64,000 nt of DNA from Ovis canadensis (lineage: Eukaryota > Chordata > Mammalia > Artiodactyla > Bovidae), in NCBI RefSeq assembly GCF_042477335.2, contig NC_091245.1:29212501-29276500 (forward strand), in the 5' to 3' direction. The notes beneath the pieces were generated by a model. That model was not told the origin of the DNA, searched no databases, and saw only the letters and a program-made list of their open reading frames with translations. The translations under genes and the position numbers were made by a program. Position 1 is the stretch's first letter. Every line of letters starts with the position of its first letter. Below are positions 42,032 through 54,600 of the stretch, piece by piece.

Positions 42032-43534
42032 AGGTAGCTTCTACTGGTGATACTCAAATGCAAACATAACCTGCTCTGCAACTGGTAATGTGGAGGCAAG
42101 GGGTCAGGAATACCCTGGGTTAGTAGAAGCTGGGCTGGCACACCTAGAATTTGAGGACAATAATAAGTAGACCAAGCATTGTGGTTTAAAAATTTAGCCC
42201 AACGTGAAGTCTGGTAAGAAGCTTAGGAGTCCATGGGACAGCCTTCCAGTTTGCTTGGCAATACTCAGATTGTGCCTGTGACCCAGTGAGTAGGCTTACC
42301 ATCCAAAGAATAATGTGGAGCAACAGAGAGCCTTATACTTGAGCTCAAAAATATTAATATATGTGAAACAAAATGAAATAGGATTATTAGGCATTAAAAA
42401 AACAAACAAAAAAAAACCACCCTGGAAGCAAATGGGATTTCCCATTTCTCTGTGGCTGGATAAACACAAAACTTAACAGATCCTGGAGGTGACTACCGAG
42501 CTAAGACATTGCTGTCCTCTCTAATGCCCCTCTAGTCTATCAGGAGCGCTGTTGTCCCAAGCACTGCAGCTCTCGTGCTTAAACCCTCTTTGTGCCTGCC
42601 ATCTTGCTCAGGACCAGGTCCGGGTTTACTGAGGTCATTTTGTGGTCTGTCCAGCCCCATCTATTGCTGTTTTTGCATGTGCTATCTCAGGCTGCTAAAC
42701 CATTTGCATTTCCCCACCTGTTGCCTCTAGGTGTGAGCATGCTATCCTCACTGGTACACTGCTCCCTGTATTTTGTCTGGCTTTCCTTCTCCCTCTAGGT
42801 TTAAGCTTGGGTATGACTGAAGTTAGGGGTCCTCCCACAGTACTTCATGCTTATCTGGTCATATCACAATAATAACAGTTTGTCTCCTTTAAAATCTGAG
42901 CAACCAGAGCTGGGTACTGGGTCTTTGTTGTTGCAGTCCCATCATCCAGCATAGGGCCTGACACTCAGGCTCTCAAGTGGTTGTTGAATGGTTAAACTGT
43001 GGATCTCTAATAGGATATCTTGGCAGAATCACTGCCATGGTGTGGTGACAATGGGGACATAGCTGAGAATTTTATGGATTGTTCCAAAGGTTGGTGGGTG
43101 GGCTGACTAGGTTTATTAAAAAAGGTCTACAAATTTCTGTATTAATGATTCCCCTCATGTGATCCTAAAATACATAAAAGCCCACAAAATTTATAATGGG
43201 AATTATTTTATGTATTAAAAAAAATCAGTGGAAATGGCACATTTACCTAGAATAAAGCCACGCAGACTAATAATAAGGGATAAAGTTGTTTGCTTTTGGC
43301 TGAGTCAAAGTACCAGGTTTCAACATGCTAATATGCAGCTCAGATTGGCAGATACCACATAAGGATTTCTAAGATCAATAGACCAGATAATCTGGTAATT
43401 TCTGATTTATAAGAAATATGCCATATCAAGAGGGTATCCATGAAGTTTTGTGTAAAGATTGGGAATCTTTGGCCTAGATCATTCATTAGGATTACTACCA
43501 TCTTTGTAATCATCTGAATCAATGTATTTCTTAG
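42032..43534. other. Intergenic, no recognisable gene
   Basis: Includes A-rich and AAC runs near 42400. No supported gene or clear repeat family. Confidence 0.5.
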
Positions 43535-43646
43535 ACCAGGGACCTGAAACAAGGAGGACCTTAGGAAGTCCTTCTGGCAGGATTGAACCAACCAGGGACC
43601 TGAAACAAGGAGGACCTTAGGAAGTCCTTCTGGCAGGATTGAACCA
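43535..43646. repeat. Perfect 56-bp tandem duplication
   Basis: The 56-base unit ACCAGGGACCTGAAACAAGG... occupies 43535-43590 and is repeated without a mismatch at 43591-43646. Single-copy sequence on either side. Confidence 0.95.
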
Positions 43647-45060
43647 ACTCAAGTTTTGATGATTTGCATATGAGCAAAGGCAAGCTTCTCAAGATGTTGT
43701 GTGGTAGGAAAGAAGGTGATACCTAAGGGAAACCAGGTAAAGTTGGGTCCGCTGAAAGGGCCAACCTGTTACTTTAGGAAAAGGGGCCAGTTTTCTTGCT
43801 TTTGTTGGAATTTTCGAGTCAAATATTTTAATACTGTATACATTTGGGGGAGGGGGTGGTAATTTTTCTTTGTTAAAGTAAAATTGTTTTTGAAAATGTC
43901 TGGTTAATCATGCTAAAATAAAAAGACAGGACATAAATATTTGAGTGCCTACCAAATAGAGGAATGACTGGGTATTTCTACATAAAAGGAGCTGTCTCAT
44001 AAACAAGAGGGGAAAGTTTGTCTAAACTTGGATCAATACTTTCAAGAGGAATGAGGGTGTCTCGGGGTACTTCATTCAGGAAGCAAAGAGAAACAAAACC
44101 AAGGGAAGGTGGAAGAATATAGGATAGTCATATAGTTGCTCTTGTTCAGCTTATCTTTTGTATTGTTTGGTTTTCATAAGGGAGGCCTTTCCTAATTGTA
44201 GGCTGCCTCCTACAAATCTGCAGCTTATGAACGTATCCCCGTTCCCCTCACTTGGTGCACTACAATTAAACCTGTGTCTGATTAATGAACACAAGTGTGT
44301 GTCGTTAAGTGGTAAATAAGACAACTGGGCTTTCCACCGCCCCCCCCCCCAAGGTAAATCCAGACCATTTCTTGTTCATATAATTGTATTCTCACACAAA
44401 ATAAGAAAGAGACAATGACTGCTGGGCAACCACTTAGTAATTTCTCTTTTCCCCATTTGAATGTGTTTGCATACTTTCTAACCCTCTATCTACCAAATCT
44501 AGACAACGTACTATTTAGAAAACCAAAACCTATTATCTTGTGACCAAAGCCTTCCTTGGTTAATTGTATTTTCTTTTGACTCAGAGAAAGCTAACGACTA
44601 GGCTGAAGGTAAGTTAGTGACTCACTTTTCAGTCAACTGGCACTACTGCAGTTGCCAGTAATGCCCATGTGAGTGAAAAAATATTGGTTTGCAAAGTCAT
44701 TTAAGATTTGATGGTATGACACTGAATCACTTTAAGACTGAAGTGTATTATGTTACCTGATGTCATTCTTATTTTTGTATCTGTATTATTGATAATAATA
44801 ATAATGGAATGATAATAACCACCATTTTCTGCAAAGTGAAATCTAAACTTAGTCCTGCATCACTAGAGTCATATTCTTACTGTCAAAATGAAGTTCTTGG
44901 AAAATAACTTATACTTGACATGCTTTATAATAGAGAAAAATAGTTCTTTGGAAAAATCCATCCAACAGAAAAATCTATAGTCTGTGCAAAATAACATAAA
45001 ATACACTTGTGAGAAGATCATTTTTGCTTTCATTTGCTTCCTGATCATATAGCAGTAAAC
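43647..45060. other. Intergenic downstream of TMEM59
   Basis: AT-rich; contains an 11-C run at 44340-44350. Nothing else recognised. Confidence 0.5.
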
Positions 45061-45064
45061 AGAC

Positions 45065-45641
45065 ACAGAACATTTCCTGTTTATTTTCTGGGTTGGGCAG
45101 TGGCGAAAGGGAAAATCTGGAAAATCAGCTGCATATTAACTCAAATTTCAGCACATAATTATTCAAAGAAAATTTTAATGATTTCAGTTCAATACAACTG
45201 AAAATGTAGTGTATTAAAGGGTATTTTCTACTAAATTTCAAATTACAAGTTGTTGGCCATTTCTGAGCAACAGCATCATATCCTACTGAGTATTCAGCTT
45301 ATTAACTAAGGTGACTGACATGGCAGGCGGTGGGGAAGAACAATGATCAGCTCACAGAATTTGGCTAAGAAAGGAAACAAACAAAAACAATGCAAATAAT
45401 AATTAAAATAGCTACAGATATTAGTAAAATAAAAATACAATCCCAAATAGCCATCTCTTAAATTACTAGAAAAAAACTGAAGGTAAAGTTACAGCAAATA
45501 CAGTTTTCACAGATTTGGGTAACTTTATTTGCATTTAATAGTGATTTTTAAGCCCTATATCCAATGAAACCATTTTAAAAAGCTTTCTGAGGAATGGAAA
45601 TTTAGATGTCTATTCCACTTTTCTTAAAAAAAAAAAAAAGC
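45065..45641 (-). other. TMEM59: TMEM59 3' UTR (end inferred)
   Basis: Minus-strand AATAAA hexamers lie at 45524-45529 (about 115 bases past the stop) and 45080-45085 (about 560 bases). I favour the distal one, as the human 3' UTR is of roughly that size as I recall; the proximal one may give a short form. Confidence 0.5.
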
Positions 45642-48600
45642 TTAAATTTCTGAATGAGCAAGATTCACTTTTGCAGGTAGAGGCCCTGCTTCTTCATGAT
45701 CTTCAGCTTTAGATCTAACAACCACAAGAGAAGAAGCTGGATATCTGTTTAGCTTTTGCTCATTCATAAATTCCAAGTCACCATAGATACTCAGCTTCTG
45801 CAAAAGAAAAAAAACATCAATGAATATTAGCAATTTGGATAATTAGGAACTTCTCCAAGTAAGGCTTCAAATAGCAATTTATTATGTTAAGATTTGGTTG
45901 AAGAAAAAAAAAAAAGAATTTCTATAAACATCCTCAAGAATCCTTTTACTCAAAGTGTTATACATATGTGATTCAATTCCCAGTGGATGGTCAAATAAAA
46001 ATTTTCCACATGTCCTGACTTAAAATACTTAAAATTAACAACTATCAGGGAAAATTGCTCAGGTTTAAAAGGAGTAGGTGTGGTCATACCACACCTGGTA
46101 TTGATTCTGGAGCATGGATTACGGATGCTTGATGCCTTGAGTGATCAATTCCTTTAAGACCTTACCTCTCCAACCAAGTGGTCAAATGATTTGGAGTAAG
46201 TTCCTCTGCTACTAAATGTTCTAAATTAACATATATGGAAAATGGTATGTACGATTTTAAGTCTGTGAGTAGAACAAAAAATATACACAAAACAGTTTAA
46301 CATTGACAGGAAGGTCTTCATAAATGTATAAAAGTTCAAATTGTTACTAACACACTCAAAAAGACACTAAAATGAGAGAATGAAAGCATAAACAGTATCA
46401 GGGCAAATGTCACAAAACTCCCTGAAGTATAATGGAAATGTCTAATATCTTTTGAAAGTACCTCTATTTAGATACAGGTCTATCTCCTAAAGGTAGAAAA
46501 AGAAAAGTTTTTACTAAGAGATGGGGTAGTTTTTGTTGTTAACGCATGTGGCAATAAATCTCTGATTCTGTGAGCTAAAAACCGAAGTGCTGACATTACT
46601 GACAGGGCAACTAACTATATGAAAAAGAGAGGGACTTCCATGATGGTCTAGTGGCTACAACTCTGCATTCCCAAAGCAGGGAGCCCAGGTTCGATCCCTG
46701 GTCAGGGAACTAGATCCTACATGCTGTAACCAACAGTTCACAAGCCACAACCAGAAGATCCCACATGTCACAACTAAGACCCAGTGCAGCCAAATAAATA
46801 AATAAGCAAAAAATAAATATGTATTAAAAAAACACAGAACCACATAGAAGCATTAATGTTGGAAAGATGCTTTTAGTAGGTGTTGAATAAAGAGCACCTT
46901 CGAAGTTTAAGTATCTATAATACCAATATGTGCAACAATATGGAGCGTAATGCTCAGTGAAAGAGGCCAGAAAGACATGGATTGTCTATGGCTGGTAAAG
47001 ATGCTTGGAGGAAACGGCGAGTGATACTAGTGTGAGTTTCCTTTTGGGAGTGATGAAAATGTTCTAAAAGTGATTGTCATGATGGCTGCCTACCTGAACA
47101 CATTTCTGATGTGGTCTGCTATCTACTGTTTCAAGGTAACAATAATCCTTCAACAAGGAGGTGGCCCAGTACTTGACACTTCTCCAGTTAAGAGAAAATT
47201 TTCAAGACAAATTCAATGGTTGATGGATTGGACATGGATCTGATACAGTGAGGGCTCCTTAAGATCCAAATTAATAATTTGGGTTTTATTTGGGTGATAA
47301 TTTGCTCTGAGGCACAATAAAAGAAAAACTTTCACAATTCTACTTAACATTTAAAAGCCTTTAAAAATACCACTTAACATTTAAAAGCCTTGAAACAGTA
47401 ACAGAAACTTTAAATGATTTCAAACATCTGTATGGAAGAAGCTATCTAAAAGAGTAAGGAGAAAGAGTACAATCTGTGCAGAGAAATGGATGGGAGCATG
47501 CGGATAACCTCTAACCAGGACATTTAATGATTCTGTGGCTACTCTGTATTCTCAAGTGAAAGTCAAAGTGGTTGCTCAGTTGTGTCTGACTTTGCGACCC
47601 CATGGACTGTAGCCCACCAAACTCCTCCGTCCATGCAATTTTCCAGGCAAGAATACTGGAGTGGGTTGCCATTTCCTTCTCCAAATTATCAATCAAATAC
47701 AAAGGTACAATAAAGGTATTTTCAAATGTGTTAAGTTGGAAAGTTTACTGCCCAAGTATCCTTTATGAAAAAAATTACTTGAGGTATTCCAGCAAAAGTA
47801 AAAAGGAATCTAAGGAAGAAAGCAACATACGAGAAACAGTGGCAGCTGAGATGACTTTTATGGGAAGAAAGCCAGAACAAAACAAAACAAAAACACTCCA
47901 TTAAGCAGAGAGATTTGGAAGATTCTCCTGGGAACACTTTTAAGTAACTCAGGTTTATAACTTGCTTTCATGTGACTCTAACCACCACTGTACTTGGTTC
48001 TATTTTGAATATCTACATAATTATAATATTGTAAATGCTGTCTAGTGGATTTTAAATTTTCAGATCAACCAATAGCAGAGTCTGAAAGTATATATACAGA
48101 AGAATGAATTTATTTTATTTCTCAAGGATCTAATGAAAATTGAGAGTTAAGAGTATGGGAAGAAAGAGAAAAGCAATAATAAGGAGCCAACAGAAATTTA
48201 TAAAGCATTCACTAAAAGAATGCAAAATAATAATACACATTATAAAAACTAGCAAGTGAAGAGACGGAAGTGAGAGGCAGTGTAAGGGAGTTAACTCATC
48301 TATAGTAGAAGGACATCAGATAAAAGTCTAAAATTATTAAAAGCAAAAAACAGAAAAATTTAAAAAGGCAACTGCATGGAAGAATGTTTTAAAACTACTG
48401 ACTGGTTTATCTGAGAACTGAGGAAGAGGAAATCAGTTTTATTAGTCGCTCACTGTTAGTCACTCAGTTGTGTGACTCTTTGTGACCCCCTGGACTGTAG
48501 CCCACGAGGCTCCTCTGTCCATGGAATTCTCCAGGTTAAGAATACTGAAGTAGAGAGCCATTCCCTTCTCCAGGGGATCTTCCCGATCCAGGAATCAAAC

Positions 48601-51600
48601 CCAGGTCTCCTGCATTGTAGGACGATTCTTTACTGTCTGAGCCACCAGGGAAGCCCCTTATGTCATATGTATTACTTCTAAAATTTACATTTAACTACTA
48701 AATATGTATTTGGGCTTTAAGCCTGGCTTTTCACTAACCAGTTTGGCAATCTTAGGCAAGTTATTATACATAGATCTTTTTCTAGACTCAATTTTTTTTC
48801 TTTCTTAAATTATGAAAGTAAGATAATACATTTATGAAGACTTGGAAAAAACACAGTTACATATAGTTCCACTATATATTACAATTATTATTTTTTTATA
48901 CAATTATTTTTTAAGTAGACAGATTAAGATTTTTATCTGGCATTTCAATATCAAACTCTCAAAAATTAATAGAACAAATAGAAAAGTAGAAGGATACAGT
49001 AGACCTGAAAAGCAACTATGAGCTAATTCAACATAATTAAGGTTTATACAATTTTCACACAGTAGGACACAAATTCCATTTAAGTTCTCAGAGATATAAA
49101 CCAGGAGACCCTGGAACATATGCAGAGTCATAAAACAAAGGTCAAAAATTTCATGGTCTAAAGGTACTGAAATCTCACAGAGTCTGTTCTCTTATCACAG
49201 TGGAATTATGTTAGAAATCAGTATCAAAAGATATCTGAAAATAACTCACATATTTTCAAGTGTAAAGTGATATTTACCAAGAGAGATCTTTGACTTAGCC
49301 ATCAAAAGCCTCAATAAAGTTAAAAGACTGAAAAAACTGCAGAGAAGCAAGCATTTAAATGAGAAATAAATATCAAAATGAGAAATTAATATTAAAGATA
49401 TTTTTAAAACACCATGTATTTGGAAATTAAATGTACCTTTTAAATGATGGATGTATCTAAGAAGCCATAACAAGGAAAATTAGAAAATATTTGTAACAGA
49501 ATAAAAATGAAAATTCTGAATTTATCAGAGTTTGTTACATGCAGCTAAAGCTACTCAATGCAACTAAATACAAGATGGAATCTTGAATAAGGTAAGAAAA
49601 CAAGTAATGGACTCTAGCATAAAATTTCGTGAAATCTGAACAAAATCTGCACTTTAGTTAATAATACTATATCACATGTTAATTTCCTATTTTCCTTTGT
49701 TTTGTTTTACAACAAAAGTATTTGTTACAAGTATTTTATATTCTCAAATTGGATTAGAAATTTCAAGCCTCAATTTAAAAAAAGAATCACTAAGATAATA
49801 AGCTTGCTAGTCTTTAAGCAATAATATTAGATGCCAGAAAAAATGGAGCTATATCAAAGTTTTGAGTGAATATAAGTTAGAAATTTAGAATAGAAGTTGT
49901 AGTCAGACAAGTGGAATCAAAATGTCATACATGTTTTAACTAGGCAAAAATCCATAGGTTTCCTAAAATATATATATTATACATACTATTTTTATATATA
50001 TTATACAAAAACTTACTACATTTGATAAAGGCTTGAGAAAGAACAACAAAAAACAGCAAAACTAAATTTCTTAACAGAATTTAGATTAAAAGGCTATGGT
50101 AGCTCTGGTATTTATAAAATTTTTGATTGTCTCTCTTGAGACTTAAAGATTCAAAACAGTAAGATTCTTGTCTTTTTTTTTTAAGACAAAGAAAATAATG
50201 TTTATTATAGTTTAAAACATGTTTCATTCTACTCGAGTCTTTGAAATCTTTAATATTTAACTTTGTTCATTGTGATCTTATTCTTCATTGTCTCTCTAAT
50301 CTCTTGAACAGGGCCTGGCACACTGTATGTTACCAGTAAGTATATGTGATTTACTAACATGAATATTACTTGGAGTCTTCTAAAACTTTTTTAAACTGAC
50401 CATGTGAAATCAGATGATCCTGGGTTTCACAAATAAAAAAAGAAGTAAACAGATAATAAGACAACAGAGGCAGCATTTCTATGATTATTTGTTGTTTCGG
50501 GACTTTTCTGAGGCTGCCTGATCTCTAGAAAGGAATATCCAATACTTGAACCCTGTTTTTTTAAGTCAGGTTTGACCTGCCTGACAAGGATCACTATGAA
50601 CTTTTTACTATCTTAAACAGATAGTTCAACAAGAGAAAAGCATTATTATTTCATGATGTTTCCCAAATAAACAACATCATACATGTGAAAGAAAGGGGGG
50701 GGGCGGGGAAGTGGAGAAATAAGGATCAAAACCTTTATAAGTCAAGTTACTCAAAATGATACTGCTTTAAGATCAACCAATGCCAACTCTTTCTGGCACT
50801 ACTCTTAAATGATATGTGATGAATATTTACTATGTGCAAAAGAGGCTAAAGATAAGTTATTTCAGAACTTTCCTAAATAAGAAGAGCAAAGCTGTTCATA
50901 AGTTTCCAAGACTACATTTCTGGCCTTTATTATAAACATTTTAAGCTTTATTTGTAGTGACTGAAAAGGAAGCTTTTAATATTTCATGTTTGAGCTCAAG
51001 ATACCAGGTCTATACTGAAGACAAACATATTCTCTCAGCAGGTTTCTGATTTCCTATAAACACACAGGATCATATATGCAAACTATATTAACAAAATATA
51101 AATAGCACTGCTCCTTGCTTATATAAGTTAAAATGCACTCTCATGTTACTATGGAGAGGGGTCAGAAGTAATTTATGTTCCAAAGATAAAATGAATGAAA
51201 AGGTTTTATGAAAGTAAAGTTTTAAAGTAGGTGACTTAAATTCTCAGCTATTTTTACAGTAAATTAAGGAGAAAATATCACAAAAGGAGTATTTATACTG
51301 CAATATTTTAAATACTCTAATATGTATTGATACAGTTCAGTGAAAAGAAATCCACTAAAATGGCAATACAAAATAGTTCTAGATTTTTTTTCCTGCTTGA
51401 TACATAACTTTATAAATTCTATGTCAAATATATAGACCTTTTATAATTAAAAATAGAGTTGAAAAAACATTACTACTTAGCTAGTGTGGTTTCAAATACA
51501 AGTAAAAGCTAAAAGCAGTGAATACAAATAGCTGTCTTTGATACATTTTTCTTGAAAATATATCTTAGAAAAGTATATATTCTTTGACGGTGTTACCATA

Positions 51601-54600
51601 TTCTTGATTGTTAAGGACAGGAAGAAGAGTTCTCCTGCTGCTAAGTCACTTCAGTAGTGTCCGACTCTGTGCATCCCCATAGATGGGGTCCATTCCTCGG
51701 ATTCTCCAGGCAACAACACTGGCGTGGGTTGCCATTTCCTTCTCCAATGCATGAAAGTGAAAGTGAAGTCGCTCAGTCGTATCCGACTCTTAGCGACCCC
51801 GTGAACTGCAGCCTACCAGGCTCCTCCATCCATGGGATTTTCCAGGCAAGAGTAAAGGGGCAAAGTGACACCCATAAGCAGATATCAGGAGGGAATGTAA
51901 TAACTGCTAATAGGACTCCACATGTGGTTCTAATGCTTTAGGCTTCATGATCCAGGGGTGTGGGGGGCATATGCAGAAACAGTGAGATGCTCTACAAACA
52001 ACTTGGAAATAAGGGGAGAGAACTTATAGAATTAAAACTATACAATCAAGACAAAATTTATCACAGCAGAGACAACATCTAAAAGGAAGAGAAAGCTCAA
52101 AAGTCATCTGAAAAGGAGGGACGGATTCCCAGGTCTGTAAGATGTAATCAAACACCAATGAGAGGCATTGCTATGTCTAAACACCACCAGAAGATGTCAA
52201 TTCTGTAAGTCAAGTAAGGAGATTAAGAGAGGAAGAACTATGAAAAGTCCATCTAGGAAGTGTTTCAGTAAGAGTTTGAGCATCCTGGCTCAAAAACATG
52301 AACCATGTATTGCTGGTAGTACTCAAATTCCTAGTGTCAAAGAGGTTACACAGACGATGAGCTCCTGATATGAGTCACATTATCAATTTCCCTAGTGATA
52401 GAGGGTAAAACAAAGATTTATTACTATAGGTTTGTAGCTTTGCTGCCATGAAGATTTAGAGTGCATGGGGCAGTTCAAAAGTAAGTTAACAGGCAAAGGC
52501 AATCCTATGTAAGATGTCTAACTTCTGCTTTATCAATAACGAAAAATGATTAAAATAAGGACATCAGAACTAAAACAGGAACACAAGTAGGTAATAAGCA
52601 AGAGGATATTCAGATGGTATCATAAACAGACGAGTTTTTTAGAAATTTACCCATTCTCTAATATTTCCACAACTCAAGGCAATCCTGTCTAACTTTATCC
52701 ATTTGTTTAAAAATCGTCCACTTTTCTCTCTCTGCTAATCCATACCATTCTTCAAAGTTCAGGTCAAGGCCCTCATGACCTATCCCGACAATCCAACACA
52801 TACTCTCTGCTTTCCTTAACACTTCATATATTTATTATTTGTGCCACTTAAATAGTTGATCAGCTGGAGGAAAGATGGTATATAGGAAAAGACATAGGAG
52901 TTGCAGAGTCAAAAGACAGGAGCTTAATTCCAGGCTCAAAACTTTCATAGCTGTGCAACCCCAGGAAAGTTATCTAAACTTCGTAAGCCTATTTACTCAT
53001 CTACAAAATGAATAATAAAACCTGCTGTAGAGGTGTGCTGGACATGTAAAAATTCATGAAAACACTATGTAAATTTTGAACAACTATATAAATATTAGTT
53101 ATCAACATTATCCTGTCCCAGTTTCTGCCTGCCTATATCCCATACGGTTTTAATAAAAACATGAAAAATATTATCCGAATCATTATTCATGTGTAAATCT
53201 TATAGCATATCTTTATAGTCTGTGAACATAAGAGTACTGTTCAAGCATCATGCTAGGGACATGCTAACTACTTATTATCAGATTCTATTTTAATTTCCCT
53301 CCTTCCTTCTTTTCACTCTTTTTCTACTGGATTTTGGAGGCACACGAGAACTAAAGTTTATTTCAGTTGGATGTGATGTCAGTAGAATTTATTATCTTAT
53401 GTTTAGCTACATAAATAATTTTTATTCCTTTAAAGCTAAGTTGAATCATCAAATTAGAGGCTTCTTCTGAAACAAAAGTCCTTTACCTTATGATTCCTGG
53501 GCCAGTTAAATTTTAATTAACAAGAAAGTCGAGACAGTGTTCCATCTCTCTCAGAGTATAGCAAAACACATTACTCAAAATCAAACGCTTCAGCCTTGAT
53601 GCTTCTAAAACAACAATTACTCCTTAACATTTGTGGCAATGTTAAATTTAAAATTTGAAGTAGTTCCACAAGCCTTCTTTCTTATATATCACCTTAGAAA
53701 CATGTCAATGGGTTTTTTTCAGTCTCCAAGGCCTATGGAGGGGATTCCCCGGCAGTCCAGTAGTTGGGACTCTGTGCTTCCGCTGCAGGGGGCAAAAGTT
53801 TGATCCTTGGCTGGGGAAGTAGGATCCCTCGAGCCATGTGGCACAGCCAAAAATTAAAAAGTAAAAAAGACCTAGGGAGAAGAGACACTGAACTCAAGTC
53901 AGCCAATGTACACTGGTCACTACAGTAGTTAGCACGACAGAAAACTGGGAAGTGATGCTTATGCTGCAAACCTGTAATTCTCATGTGTGCCAACCCCCAT
54001 GTGTGTGATTAAAATCACCAAGTTTTCTCTCATTCTATTAGCAGGAAGATTTTGCTTTTCTAGTTAAACAAAACATTTTAAAAAGGGAATGATATGGCTC
54101 AGTCTTCAAATGGCCTAAGGGTTAGAATTAAATTTACCTCAGAGGGAACATACTGCTCCACAGCTGTAGCAACAGTTGCACAGCAAATCCAGAGCAACAC
54201 CATCACAGAGAGGACAAGAGTCATGGTTAAAATCCACCCAGAGTTACTGGAAAAAAAAAATTTCAACAGTTTTGGTAAAACTGCATAACATTAAGAACAG
54301 AACGTTCTTAACAATTAACGGCAATCAATTTTGTATACTTAGTTTAATAATACAAAACTTTATGTGTACTATCCTTAAAATTATTTTAAAAAAACATACA
54401 GAAGGAAACATTATAATAGCTATTATATTAGGGTGATATAATGTCCTTTCCTCCATTTCTCAAGCTTCTATAACATGGCCATATAACTTTTATAATTTTA
54501 AAAAATCAGACATATTGGCTTTCTGCTATATATATAAAATTAAAGCAAATTACTGTTAAGGATTTTAAAAAATTACTAAATGAGATAAAGCAAATCAAAG

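Noticed and set aside
44340-44350. C11 run as regulatory element
   Set aside because: A simple homopolymer; nothing around it supports a function.
50690-50706. G-rich run as a G-quadruplex
   Set aside because: A single G9 run plus one G4 run; four separate G tracts are not present.
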